Shown here piece by piece: positions 45,981 to 55,130 of a stretch of DNA of 64,000 nucleotides (position 1 is its first letter; every line of letters begins with the position of its first letter). The notes under the pieces were generated by a model. The model was not told where the DNA came from. It saw only the letters and a list, made by a program, of their open reading frames with translations, and searched no databases. Location: positions 2,480,001 through 2,544,000 of the forward strand of contig NZ_CP094534.1 in assembly GCF_022811645.1 (NCBI RefSeq). The letters run 5' to 3'. The DNA is from Hymenobacter monticola (GTDB taxonomy: Bacteria; Bacteroidota; Bacteroidia; Cytophagales; Hymenobacteraceae). A program made the position numbers and the translations under genes.

Positions 45981-48098
45981 ATGGATAATTTCGTCGTTTC
46001 GGCCCGCAAGTACCGTCCTTCCACGTTTCGCAGCGTGGTGGGGCAGCAGCACGTCACCACCACGCTGCAAAACGCCATTCAGAGCCACCACCTGGCCCAG
46101 GCGTTCCTGTTTTGCGGCCCGCGCGGCGTAGGCAAAACCACCTGCGCCCGCATCCTGGCCAAAACCATCAACTGCACCAACCTCACGGCCGAAACCGAGG
46201 CCTGCGGCACCTGCGCGTCGTGCGTGGCCTTCCAGGAAAATGCTTCGTTCAACGTGCACGAGCTCGACGCCGCCTCTAACAACTCGGTGGAAGACATCCG
46301 CTCGCTGGTGGAGCAGGTGCGCTACGCCCCGCAGGCTGGCAAGTACAAGATTTACATCATTGACGAGGTGCACATGCTCTCGAACGCGGCCTTTAATGCG
46401 TTTCTGAAGACGCTCGAGGAGCCGCCGAGCTACGCCATTTTCATCCTCGCCACCACCGAGCGCCACAAGATTATTCCCACCATCCTGTCGCGCTGCCAGA
46501 TTTTCGATTTCAGCCGCATCAAGGTGGAGGACATGCGCGGGCACCTGCGCTACGTGGCTACCCAGGAAGGCATCACGGCCGAAGACGACGCCCTGCATCT
46601 GCTGGCCCAAAAGGCCGACGGCGGCCTGCGCGACGCCCTGTCGATGTTCGACCAGATGGTGACCTTCGGCGGCAACAACCTCACCTACAAGGAGGTGGTG
46701 CAAAACCTGCACATCCTCGACTACGACTACTACTTCCGCCTTGTTGACAGCCTGCTCACCGAAAACCTCTCGGCCGCGCTGCTCTTGCTTGATGAGGTGA
46801 TGCAGAACGGCTTCGACCTGCACAACTTCGTGGTGGGCACCGCCGAGCACCTGCGCGGCCTGCTCGTGTGCAAAGACGCCGTGACCGTGCAGCTATTGGA
46901 AGTGTCCGAAGGCATCCGGCTGAAGTACGTGCAGCAGGCCCAGGCCGCGCCACTGGCCTTCTTGCTTTCGGCACTCAACCTCATCAGCCAGTGCGACCGG
47001 GAGTTTAAGCAAGCCAAAAACCAGCGTCTCCACGTGGAGCTGGCGCTGATGAAGCTGGCCTATCTGAATGGGGCCGTGCAGTTTGTGCGCGAACTCAGCC
47101 CCGCTAACGGCGAGGCTAAAAAAAAAACTAGCAGCCTGAGCGACGGGGCAGCGCCAGCGCCGGCCAGTAACGGCAGTTATGGCGGAAGCAGCAATGGTCA
47201 CGCCCAGCCCGCGCCCGTGAATTCTCCCGCAGCTTCTCAAGCTGCTTCAGTGGCTTCGGCAGTACCCGCCCCAGTCGTTTCGCACGCCGCTCCTGCGGCC
47301 TATGCTACCGAGTCACCGGCTGCGGCTTACACCGCTGCCCCGCGTCCGCCCGCTGCGCCCGCACCCCTGCCCATGCCGGCCGCGCCCGTGGCCACCGGCC
47401 CGGCCCCGGCCGACGGCCCCGACCCGCTGCCCGTCGAAAACGGCGTGGACGAGCTGCACGAAACGCCCAGCATCGAGGACGACCCAGCGGCCCCCGTCAC
47501 CGAGCGCCACCAGATGCGCGACACGCTGCCGCACGTCGAAATCGGCGTGCCCAGCTTTGAAGGCATCGAGCCCGCGCCACGCCCCACGCCGCAGGCGGCT
47601 TTCGCCAAAATTCCCAGCTTGGCCAGCAAGATTCCGAGCCTGAAAGACCTGAGCAGCCGCAACGCAGCCGCCAGCCAGGCAGCCAAAGATGCGGCTGCCT
47701 TGGCCGAGCCGCAGCACAGCGGGCCCGTGGCCGCCACCGACCCCGCCCTCCTGCAACGCGTGTGGAAAGAATTGGCTGAAGAGCGCAAGGCCCAGGACCG
47801 CATGAGCGAATTTTGGGTGCTGAACCGGCCGATATCGGCCAACGAAGAGCACGTTATTGATTTGGCCGTAGACAACCCCATTCAGGTCGACCAGTTCAAT
47901 GAAATGCGCGTCGAGTTTCTGGCCGACCTGCGCCGCCGCACCGGCAACTCACGCCTCAACGTGCTGCCCTTCGTAACCACCGCCGCGCCCACGGCCCGCA
48001 AGCTCTACACGTCCACCGACAAGTTTGAGTATCTGGCCGAGCGGTTCCCTACCCTGCGCGACGCTAAACAGCGGCTGGGCTTGGAGGCCGAGTTCTAG
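45981..48098 (+). CDS. dnaX: DNA polymerase III tau (and perhaps gamma) subunit
   Basis: 705 residues. Clamp-loader AAA+ core: Walker A GPRGVGKTT (46-54), a four-Cys zinc motif (Cys at about 65, 74, 77 and 80), IIDEVHML, LEEPPSYAIFILATTE and the sensor TILSRCQIF. Domain III ends near residue 370. A Pro/Ala-rich linker follows (about 400-520), then a C-terminal tau-like region (VWKELAEERKAQDRMSEFW). At residues 380-382 three Lys codons plus the following A make a run of ten A residues (47118-47127). In both other frames a stop follows within eight codons, which would give a gamma-like product of about 383-385 residues. Confidence 0.95.
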   Translation: MDNFVVSARKYRPSTFRSVVGQQHVTTTLQNAIQSHHLAQAFLFCGPRGVGKTTCARILAKTINCTNLTAETEACGTCASCVAFQENASFNVHELDAASNNSVEDIRSLVEQVRYAPQAGKYKIYIIDEVHMLSNAAFNAFLKTLEEPPSYAIFILATTERHKIIPTILSRCQIFDFSRIKVEDMRGHLRYVATQEGITAEDDALHLLAQKADGGLRDALSMFDQMVTFGGNNLTYKEVVQNLHILDYDYYFRLVDSLLTENLSAALLLLDEVMQNGFDLHNFVVGTAEHLRGLLVCKDAVTVQLLEVSEGIRLKYVQQAQAAPLAFLLSALNLISQCDREFKQAKNQRLHVELALMKLAYLNGAVQFVRELSPANGEAKKKTSSLSDGAAPAPASNGSYGGSSNGHAQPAPVNSPAASQAASVASAVPAPVVSHAAPAAYATESPAAAYTAAPRPPAAPAPLPMPAAPVATGPAPADGPDPLPVENGVDELHETPSIEDDPAAPVTERHQMRDTLPHVEIGVPSFEGIEPAPRPTPQAAFAKIPSLASKIPSLKDLSSRNAAASQAAKDAAALAEPQHSGPVAATDPALLQRVWKELAEERKAQDRMSEFWVLNRPISANEEHVIDLAVDNPIQVDQFNEMRVEFLADLRRRTGNSRLNVLPFVTTAAPTARKLYTSTDKFEYLAERFPTLRDAKQRLGLEAEF
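47118..47127 (+). other. Ten-A slippery run in dnaX
   Basis: Ten consecutive A residues encode Lys-Lys-Lys and start the next codon. One A more leads to an immediate TAG (after Asn); one A less leads to TGA after Leu-Ala-Ala. Short products would end just after domain III. Confidence 0.6.
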
Positions 48099-48418
48099 CA
48101 GTAGAGGCGGGGCTTGCCCCCGCCCGGGCATCCGCGCCGCTGTAATGATGCCATTCGAAGGTCAGCGTAGCCAACGACGGGAGGGGCAGGCCCCACCCCC
48201 ACATCGGTCATGTCTAGTTGTTGCAACCCCCTGCTGCTTACCGCGTCCTTACAGCCACGCTCGAGCCAGCCACGACAACTGTAAAATCAGCTGCTTGTGA
48301 GGCTTGTGTCTGCAAACGATTGGGGGATATGGTTGGGCAGCATAGGCGTCGGCGCTGAGCACACCGCAACCTTGCAAGATATGGCGAAATTTTGTTTTTT
48401 ATTCCTCTATCACCCAGC

Positions 48419-48426
48419 TACCTTTG
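48419..48426 (+). promoter_or_regulatory. -7 box of the M16 peptidase gene
   Basis: TACCTTTG, exact TAnnTTTG, 37 nt before the GTG start. A TTTG lies at 48391-48394, 24 nt upstream, roughly the -33 element. Confidence 0.5.
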
Positions 48427-48463
48427 TTTTTTGAATCCCCTGTTGCACCCGCTTGCGCCTTTC

Positions 48464-51400
48464 GTGAAAAAGAATTTTTTGCTGTTGATTCCGGCCCTGA
48501 CGGTATTAGGGGTTGCCACTCAGTGCCAATCGAGTAAAACGGCCAGCACGGCCTCGACGACCCCCGCGGCCGCTCCGGTTACCGCCGCTGCTCCGGCGGC
48601 TCCCAAAGAATACCGCTACGAATCGGTGCCCGGCGACCCGCTCGGTGTGCGCATCTACCACCTCGACAACGGACTGACCGTTTACCTGTCCGACTACAAA
48701 GACGCGCCGCGCATCCAGACCTACCTGGCCGTGCGCGCCGGCTCCAAAAACGACCCGGCCACTGCCACTGGCTTGGCGCACTACCTAGAGCACATGGTGT
48801 TCAAGGGCACCTCGCAGCTGGGCACGCAGGATTGGGCCAAGGAAAAAGTAGAGCTCGACAAGATTGAGGCGCTGTATGAAGTGTACCGCGGGCAGCGCAA
48901 CGACCCCGCCGCCCGCAAGCGCACCTACCACCAGATTGACTCCATCTCGGGTGTGGCCGCGCGCTACGCCGTGCCGAACGAGTACGACAAGGTGATGGGC
49001 GCCATCGGCGCGAAAGGCTCCAACGCCCACACCTCGAACGAGGAAACGGTGTACCAGGAAGACATCCCCAGCAACCAGCTAGAGAAGTGGGCCGCCATCC
49101 AGGCCGAGCGCCTGCGCGAGATGGTGCCGCGCCTGTTCCACACCGAGCTGGAAGCTGTGTACGAGGAGAAGAACCGCGGGCTGGATTCAGACTTCAACAA
49201 GGAGTTTGAGGCGCTGAACGCGGCGCTCTACCCCACGCACCCCTACGGCACGCAGACGACCATCGGCACGATTGAGCACCTGCAAAACCCGTCCATCACG
49301 GAGATTAAAAAGTATTTCGGCCAGTATTACGTGCCGAACAACGTGGCGCTGTGCCTCAGTGGCGACCTGGACTACGACCAGACCATCCGGGTTATCGACA
49401 AGTATTTCGGCGCCATGCCGAGCAAGCCGGTGCCCGCGTTCAACGCGCCGGTGGAGAAGCCGCTCACGGCCCCGATTACCAAGGAGATTCTCGGGCCGCA
49501 GTCGGAAAACGTGATGCTGGGCTTCCGCCTGCCGGGCAAGGCCAGCAAGGACGGCGTGCGCCTGCGGATGCTGGACAAAATCCTGACCAACGGCCAGGCC
49601 GGCCTCATCGACCTCGACCTGAACCAGCAGCAGAAAGTGCTGGAAGCTGCCTCGTTCACCGACCTCAACGACGACTACTCCACGCACGTCATCTACGGCA
49701 CGCCGCGCCAGGGGCAGAAGCTGGAAGAAGTGAAAGCGCTGCTGCTGGGCGAGCTGGACAAGGTGAAGAAAGGCAACTTCCCCGACTGGCTGATTCCGGC
49801 CATCATCAACAACGAGAAGCTGACGCGCACCAAGAGCTACGAAAGCAACGAGGCCCGCGCCAGCGCCATGTACGAGGCGTTTATTGAGCGTATCGACTGG
49901 AAAGACTACCTGCAGCAGCAGGACGATTTCGGCAAAATCACGAAGGCCGAAATCGTGAAATTCGCCAACGACAACTACGGCCCGAACGTCGTGACCGTGT
50001 TCAAGCGCACCGGCACCGACCCCAACAAGGTGAAGGTGGTGAAGCCCGCCATCACGCCCGTGCCGGCCAACCGCGACGTGGCCTCGGCCTACTACAAGCA
50101 GCTCACGGCCATGCCGAGCACGGAGCTGCAGCCAGTGTTTGTCGATTATAAAAAGGACATTCAGGAAACGGAAATCAAGCCCGGCCTGCCGCTGTACTAC
50201 ACGCACAACGCCGAAAACGGCCTGTTCAACCTGTCCTACGTCTTCGACCTGGGCAAGAATAACGACCCGCGCTGGAGCCTCGCCACCGACTACCTGCAAT
50301 ACCTCGGCACCGGCAACTACACCGCCGCGCAGCTGCAGCAGGAGTTCTACAAGCTGGGCTGCTCCTTCAACGTGAGCAGCGGCCCCGACCGCATTTTCGT
50401 GACCCTCAACGGCCTCGACAGCAACCTGGAGCCCGCGCTCAAGCTGTTTGAGCAGCTGCTGAACGCGCCTAAGCCCGACGCCGTGGCCCTGAAAGACATG
50501 GTGGCCGGCGTGCTCAAGCAGCGCCAGGACGCCAAGCTCGAAAAGCGCGTGATTCTGAATCAGGCGATGGTGAACTACGTGAAGTACGGCCCCAAAAACC
50601 CCTTCACGAACATTCTGAGCGAGAAAGAGCTGAAGGCGGTGAAACCTGAGCAGCTCACGGCGCTGCTAAAGAAGCTGCCGACTTACCAGCACCGGGTGCT
50701 GTACTACGGTCCGCGCACACGTGAAGATGATTTGAGCGCCACGCCACGCCCTGGTTCTAAAGGTCCGGGTCGTGAAGGAATGTATAAGCGTGACGGAGTA
50801 GTATCAATAATTGACCATCTGCACCAAACCCCTGCCAAGCTCACACCCGCCCCGGCCGCCAAAGACTTCGCCGAGCAACCTTTGAAGGATAAAAAGGTCT
50901 ATTGGGTGGACTACAACATGGTGCAGGCCGAAATCCTGTTCCTGACCAAGGGCGACCTATACAGCAAGGAGCTGGCCCCCACGCTGGCACTCTACAATGA
51001 GTACTTCGGCGGCGGCATGGGCAGCATCGTGTTTCAGGATTTGCGCGAGAGCAAGGCACTGGCCTACTCGGCCTACTCCGGCTACAACAGCGCCGACAAG
51101 CTGGGCCGCTCCAACTACAACCTGAGCTACATCGGCACCCAGAGCGACAAGCTGCCCGAGGCCATGGCCGGCATGGAAGCCCTGCTCACCGACATGCCTG
51201 TGGCCGAAGCCAACCTGGAAATCGCCAAAAACGCCATCCGCAACAGCATCAGCACCGAGCGCATCACCAAGGAAAACATCCTGATGAGCTACGAGCGCGC
51301 CAAGCGCCTCGGCCTCGACTACGACATCCGCCGCGACGTGTACGCCAGCACCCAGAAAATGACTTTTGATGAGTTGAAGAAGTTTCAGCTGGCCAAAGTG

Positions 51401-51517
51401 CACGGCCAGAACCAGGTCATTCTGGTTATCGGCTCGAAAGACCGGCTGAATTTCAAGGAGCTGGCCAAGTACGGCCAAGTGCAGCAGCTCACGCTGAAGG
51501 AGATTTTCGGGTACTAA
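48464..51517 (+). CDS. M16 family zinc metallopeptidase
   Basis: 1017 residues from a GTG at 48464, the first start that gives a hydrophobic leader (VKKNFLLLIPALTVLGVAT, Cys21, probably a lipoprotein though Gln at -1 is unusual); the frame opens at 48392. The inverted zinc site HYLEH has His106, Glu109 and His110 with a later Glu in LEAVYEEKNRGLDS. The protein has two M16 halves (about 55-540 and 570-1010), as in pitrilysin-like enzymes; the second half lacks HxxEH. It should degrade peptides in the periplasm. A linker near residues 750-785 has atypical sequence (see findings). Confidence 0.9.
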   Translation: MKKNFLLLIPALTVLGVATQCQSSKTASTASTTPAAAPVTAAAPAAPKEYRYESVPGDPLGVRIYHLDNGLTVYLSDYKDAPRIQTYLAVRAGSKNDPATATGLAHYLEHMVFKGTSQLGTQDWAKEKVELDKIEALYEVYRGQRNDPAARKRTYHQIDSISGVAARYAVPNEYDKVMGAIGAKGSNAHTSNEETVYQEDIPSNQLEKWAAIQAERLREMVPRLFHTELEAVYEEKNRGLDSDFNKEFEALNAALYPTHPYGTQTTIGTIEHLQNPSITEIKKYFGQYYVPNNVALCLSGDLDYDQTIRVIDKYFGAMPSKPVPAFNAPVEKPLTAPITKEILGPQSENVMLGFRLPGKASKDGVRLRMLDKILTNGQAGLIDLDLNQQQKVLEAASFTDLNDDYSTHVIYGTPRQGQKLEEVKALLLGELDKVKKGNFPDWLIPAIINNEKLTRTKSYESNEARASAMYEAFIERIDWKDYLQQQDDFGKITKAEIVKFANDNYGPNVVTVFKRTGTDPNKVKVVKPAITPVPANRDVASAYYKQLTAMPSTELQPVFVDYKKDIQETEIKPGLPLYYTHNAENGLFNLSYVFDLGKNNDPRWSLATDYLQYLGTGNYTAAQLQQEFYKLGCSFNVSSGPDRIFVTLNGLDSNLEPALKLFEQLLNAPKPDAVALKDMVAGVLKQRQDAKLEKRVILNQAMVNYVKYGPKNPFTNILSEKELKAVKPEQLTALLKKLPTYQHRVLYYGPRTREDDLSATPRPGSKGPGREGMYKRDGVVSIIDHLHQTPAKLTPAPAAKDFAEQPLKDKKVYWVDYNMVQAEILFLTKGDLYSKELAPTLALYNEYFGGGMGSIVFQDLRESKALAYSAYSGYNSADKLGRSNYNLSYIGTQSDKLPEAMAGMEALLTDMPVAEANLEIAKNAIRNSISTERITKENILMSYERAKRLGLDYDIRRDVYASTQKMTFDELKKFQLAKVHGQNQVILVIGSKDRLNFKELAKYGQVQQLTLKEIFGY

Positions 51518-51532
51518 CCGCCCTTACACACT

Positions 51533-51627
51533 GCGCGCCGCGAAGCACCTTATCCCGCCGGCCCGCAGTTGAATTTTACCTACCACCCCCTGACGCGATA
51601 AGGTCCTTCGCGGCGCTCAGGATGACA
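51533..51627. repeat. Inverted repeat, family D
   Basis: Arms at 51533-51557 and 51594-51627 with the shared core GCGCCGCGAAG and AAGGTCCTTCGCGGCGC, similar to the element at 45782-45921. Confidence 0.75.
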
Positions 51628-51650
51628 GATTTATACAACACACGACCCAC

Positions 51651-52916
51651 ATGGCAGAGCAAAAAATCACCATTAAAAACGGCAAGCTGACCGTTCCGGA
51701 CAAACCCACCATCCCCTTCATCGAAGGCGACGGCACGGGGCCGGACATCTGGCGCGCCTCCAAGCTGGTGTTCGACGCCGCTGTTGAAAAAGCCTACGGC
51801 GGCAAAAAACAGCTGGTGTGGAAAGAAGTGCTGGCCGGTGAAAAGGCTTACAAAGCCACCAACAACTGGCTGCCCAACGATACCCTCGACGCCTTCCGCG
51901 AATACCTCGTGGGCATCAAGGGCCCGCTGACCACGCCCGTGGGCGGTGGCATCCGCTCCCTCAACGTGGCCCTGCGCCAGGAACTGGACCTCTACGCCTG
52001 CGTGCGCCCCGTGCGCTACTACGACGGCGTGCCCTCGCCGGTGAAGCACCCGGAGCTGACCGACATGGTCATCTTCCGCGAAAACACGGAGGACATCTAC
52101 GCCGGCATCGAGTACATGAACGGCACGCCCCAGGCCCAGAAAATGCTCGAATTCCTGCAGGACGAGATGGGCGTGAAGAAACTCCGCTTCCCCGATTCGT
52201 CCTCGTTCGGCATCAAGCCCGTGAGCAAGGAGGGCACCGAGCGCCTCGTGCGCGCCGCCATCAAGTACGCCCTCGAAAACAAGCTGCCTTCGGTGACCAT
52301 CGTGCACAAAGGCAACATCATGAAGTTCACCGAAGGCGCCTTCAAAACCTGGGGCTACGAGCTGGCCGAGAAGGAATTCGGCCCCAAAGTCTTCACCTGG
52401 GCGCAGTACGATAAAATCGTGGCCAAACAAGGCGTGGAAGTGGCCGAGGCCCTGCAGAAGCAGGCCGTGGAGCAGGGCAAGCTCATCATCAAAGACAGCA
52501 TCGCCGACGCCTTCCTGCAGCAGATTCTGCTCCGCCCGTCCGAGTACTCGGTGGTGGCTACCCTGAACCTGAACGGCGACTACATCTCCGACGCCCTGGC
52601 CGCCATCGTGGGCGGCATCGGCATCGCGCCGGGCGCCAACATCAACTACCTTACCGGCCACGCCATCTTCGAAGCCACCCACGGCACGGCCCCCAAATAC
52701 GCCAACCAGGACAAGGTGAACCCCGGCTCCGTCATCCTCTCCGGCGTGATGATGCTGGAGTACCTGGGCTGGAAAGAAGCCGCCGCCCTCATCAACAAAG
52801 GACTCGAAGCCGCCATCGCCAGCAAGCGTGTGACCTACGACTTCGAACGCCAGATGGAAGGCGCCACCCTCCTCAAAACGAGCGAATTCGCCCAGGAGAT
52901 TGTGAAGAATATGTAG
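51651..52916 (+). CDS. icd: Isocitrate dehydrogenase (NADP-type)
   Basis: 421 residues, the length of the E. coli-type enzyme. Signatures: [13 protein letters not shown] at the start, [15 protein letters not shown] (the isocitrate-binding Ser region), [35 protein letters not shown]. It turns isocitrate into 2-oxoglutarate in the citric acid cycle. Cofactor choice follows from family likeness, not from a tested residue. Followed by a strong terminator, so monocistronic. Confidence 0.95.
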   Translation: MAEQKITIKNGKLTVPDKPTIPFIEGDGTGPDIWRASKLVFDAAVEKAYGGKKQLVWKEVLAGEKAYKATNNWLPNDTLDAFREYLVGIKGPLTTPVGGGIRSLNVALRQELDLYACVRPVRYYDGVPSPVKHPELTDMVIFRENTEDIYAGIEYMNGTPQAQKMLEFLQDEMGVKKLRFPDSSSFGIKPVSKEGTERLVRAAIKYALENKLPSVTIVHKGNIMKFTEGAFKTWGYELAEKEFGPKVFTWAQYDKIVAKQGVEVAEALQKQAVEQGKLIIKDSIADAFLQQILLRPSEYSVVATLNLNGDYISDALAAIVGGIGIAPGANINYLTGHAIFEATHGTAPKYANQDKVNPGSVILSGVMMLEYLGWKEAAALINKGLEAAIASKRVTYDFERQMEGATLLKTSEFAQEIVKNM

Positions 52917-52944
52917 TAGCTTGGCCGCGGCCTAAGCACCTACA

Positions 52945-52986
52945 GAAACCCCCGCGTCGGCTGCAAGGCTGGCGCGGGGGTTTTGT
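52945..52986 (+). terminator. icd terminator
   Basis: AACCCCCGCG (52947-52956) pairs with CGCGGGGGTT (52973-52982), with T residues after. Confidence 0.85.
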
Positions 52987-53045
52987 GTATAACCACACAG
53001 TATAGAGAAACTTGTCTGCACTACCGTATATTGCCTCTGTAAAAC

Positions 53046-53053
53046 TATATTTG
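53046..53053 (+). promoter_or_regulatory. -7 box of the low-GC islet
   Basis: TATATTTG, an exact TAnnTTTG match, 33 nt upstream of the first islet ATG at 53087. Confidence 0.45.
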
Positions 53054-53086
53054 GGGCAAAGCCGTTTTGCATAAAAAAACAACCAT

Positions 53087-53374
53087 ATGTCCTCTGAATC
53101 TTCCTTCGACCAACTAGTAGACGTAATCAACTCTAGTGCCGACATTCCCAAACTTTATGCAAACGAAGTGACAGGAGCGCTAAGCCCAGTAGACATAACG
53201 CTTTTACTTTTCCAAAATGACCGCTCAATAGCGTCATTAAATATTCCTTTGGGAGTTGCAAAAAAAATACAAAGGATGTTGGGAGAAATGCTGACAGAGT
53301 TTGAGAAGGTATCTGAAACAACAGTCAAAAGCTCGCGTGAACTTTCTGATAAATTTAAAGGAAGCTCGGAATGA
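53087..53374 (+). CDS. Islet gene 1, small hypothetical protein
   Basis: 95 residues, helical, acidic and Ser-rich (MSSESSFDQLVDVINSSADI, KKIQRMLGEMLTEFEKVSE). No signal peptide. DNA is clearly AT-richer than the flanking chromosome. Its stop overlaps the next start by 4 nt. No family recognised; it is the first gene of a three-gene low-GC cassette. Confidence 0.75.
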   Translation: MSSESSFDQLVDVINSSADIPKLYANEVTGALSPVDITLLLFQNDRSIASLNIPLGVAKKIQRMLGEMLTEFEKVSETTVKSSRELSDKFKGSSE

Positions 53375-54102
53375 AGAATTACAATGAATTTTCGGTAAGT
53401 CACTTCGTTGTGGGAGTTAATAGCGATGTTGTAAACAAAGCTATTCATACTGCTGTGTTGGAAGTTTTCACTGAAAAGTTGAAAGCGGTAACCTCTTTGA
53501 AAAAGGGATGGAAATATGGCGAGGGTGAATCCATCAGTGATAACGCAATTAATTACGCTAGAAGAATTTTTAATAGCGTATATCGAAGCTTTTACGGTAT
53601 TCCATTTGACTTATTTCCGATTGCTGACGGAGGTATTTCGTTAGTATTTAGAAATAAAGATTTGTTCTTTGAATTTATCGTTGAGCCAAATGGTAACGTT
53701 GAGCTGGTGATAGAAAGAGGAGTAGGCAGTAATTACGATATCATTGAAGAAGCTGATGGTATTAATGTTGATAATGCCGTTGACTCGATACGTAATTTTA
53801 TTGGCCAATATCAATCTGAATCCCAATGCTCCTCATACGAGTACTTCACTCCAAAGAATATGACGCTGCACGTAAGAGATTTGTTAGCAGTAGTTTCAGG
53901 AACTCATCCAACGGTAGTGGAATATCCGTCGTATGTAAAGAATGCGCTATTAAAACCAGTGGAGACATATGTTCACATCTCAGAGCATTCTATAAGTCAA
54001 TCGCCAGCGACCCAATTCTCTTCTGGCTTCTTGATATCGAAGAAATTGGAGAAGTTAGATTGGAGCAAGAAGATAGCGCATCAGGTGATAAATGCCATTT
54101 AA
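53371..54102 (+). CDS. Islet gene 2, hypothetical protein
   Basis: 243 residues. The middle carries a pattern I have seen in small hypothetical proteins of transferable cassettes: KKGWKYGEG (about 45-53), NAINYARRIF, then IADGGISLVF and FFEFIVEPNG. The last 90 residues (from about 153) overlap the next gene by 277 nt in another frame and look less like protein, so the gene may have lost an earlier stop near 53850. Low-GC islet; unknown function. Confidence 0.65.
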   Translation: MKNYNEFSVSHFVVGVNSDVVNKAIHTAVLEVFTEKLKAVTSLKKGWKYGEGESISDNAINYARRIFNSVYRSFYGIPFDLFPIADGGISLVFRNKDLFFEFIVEPNGNVELVIERGVGSNYDIIEEADGINVDNAVDSIRNFIGQYQSESQCSSYEYFTPKNMTLHVRDLLAVVSGTHPTVVEYPSYVKNALLKPVETYVHISEHSISQSPATQFSSGFLISKKLEKLDWSKKIAHQVINAI

Positions 54103-54242
54103 ATCTACAAGGTTTAACAAATGGTCAAGCTAGAAAATTGTTTAAAGACTCTTTTGATAGCGATGTGGACCCTGAGCTATTTGTTTGTGATGGAGTGATA
54201 GAAAAGAAAATCATGCAAAGTGATATTGAAAAATATCATTGA
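53826..54242 (+). CDS. Islet gene 3, hypothetical protein
   Basis: 138 residues. It has a Cys-rich core (GISVVCKECAIKTSGDICSHL), then IASDPILFWLLDIEEIG and CHLNLQGLTNGQARKLF. The phrase structure resembles small proteins found in similar three-gene cassettes, recalled by eye only. It starts inside gene 2 and ends 140 nt after it. Followed by a terminator at 54275-54310. Confidence 0.7.
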   Translation: MLLIRVLHSKEYDAARKRFVSSSFRNSSNGSGISVVCKECAIKTSGDICSHLRAFYKSIASDPILFWLLDIEEIGEVRLEQEDSASGDKCHLNLQGLTNGQARKLFKDSFDSDVDPELFVCDGVIEKKIMQSDIEKYH

Positions 54243-54274
54243 TGATTTTTACATAGCGCACTGCGAGTCAATAG

Positions 54275-54310
54275 AAAAGGGCACCCACGCCACGCGGGTG
54301 CCCTTTTTTA
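54275..54310. terminator. Terminator after the islet
   Basis: GGGCACCC (54279-54286) pairs with GGGTGCCC (54296-54303); four A residues before and seven T residues after. Confidence 0.85.
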
Positions 54311-54332
54311 TGCCCAAAACACTTCTAGCAAC

Positions 54333-55052
54333 CTACGGTATTTTCGTCGTCCCGCCGCCCTCGCCTTGCTCCTTGCGCACCTGTTGGCGCAGGTTGCGCA
54401 GGGTGTAGTCCTTGAGCCGGGCCTTGTCGCTTGTTTTGTAGAGGCTTTTGCCGTCGTCCATCAGCTGCTTCATCAGCTTATAGAGGGCTCGGAACAGTTT
54501 CACGTTATCGGCCGTGAGCAGGCGCTGGTCGCTGAGGCTGCTGCCCTGGGCCGTGCTGTCGGCCACCAGCTGGTCGTACAGCTCCTGGAGTTGGTCGATT
54601 TCGCCTTGGGTCTGGCCCTTGGCCAGCAGGGAGGCTTTGTTAGCCCCTATATTCTGGAGCAGGGTGTTCAGGGAGTCGGCCAGGCCCTCGTGCTCGTCGT
54701 TGTTGCGGTCGCGCCGCACCGGCTCGATGCCGAACTTCTTGGCCGCCACCGTCAGGCTTTCGGCCCGGCGCAGGCGCGCTTCGAGGCGGTTGAGCAGCTG
54801 CGGCAGCGCCGCCAGCAGCGCATCAATGCGCGCCGTAATGGCGCCGCGCTGGGCCACGGCCACGCTGCTGCGCGTCACCTTTTCCACGGCCTCCACGGCC
54901 GCGTCGTAGTCGGCCAGAAACTTGGGTTTGTAATCCTCGGGCAGCAGGTCCACGAAGTCGGCGCGGTCACGCACGTAGCTGGTGCGCAGCAAGCGGCCCA
55001 GGGGCAGCAGCTCGTTAATGCGGAAGTTGAAGGGTAAACTCAAATCATCCAT
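54333..55052 (-). CDS. Helical hypothetical protein
   Basis: 239 residues, nearly all helix, with Leu-rich heptads (LLAALPQLLNRLEARLRRAESL, LYKLMKQLMDDGKSLYK). No signal peptide or membrane segment. The N-terminus MDDLSLPFNFRINELLPLG and the RRDRNNDEHEGLADSL middle are distinctive but unknown to me. Convergent with the islet; the terminator serves both. Confidence 0.7.
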   Translation of the reverse strand: MDDLSLPFNFRINELLPLGRLLRTSYVRDRADFVDLLPEDYKPKFLADYDAAVEAVEKVTRSSVAVAQRGAITARIDALLAALPQLLNRLEARLRRAESLTVAAKKFGIEPVRRDRNNDEHEGLADSLNTLLQNIGANKASLLAKGQTQGEIDQLQELYDQLVADSTAQGSSLSDQRLLTADNVKLFRALYKLMKQLMDDGKSLYKTSDKARLKDYTLRNLRQQVRKEQGEGGGTTKIP

Positions 55053-55130
55053 TGATAAACAAATAAAAGGGTGAGAAGTGAAGCCGTAATGTTACTGATT
55101 TATCGCCATATCCAAACAGTAACACGCCAA

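Noticed and set aside
45501..46850. 449-codon minus-strand frame across ssrA and dnaX
   Set aside because: It runs through a tmRNA gene and antisense to dnaX; no coding features of its own.
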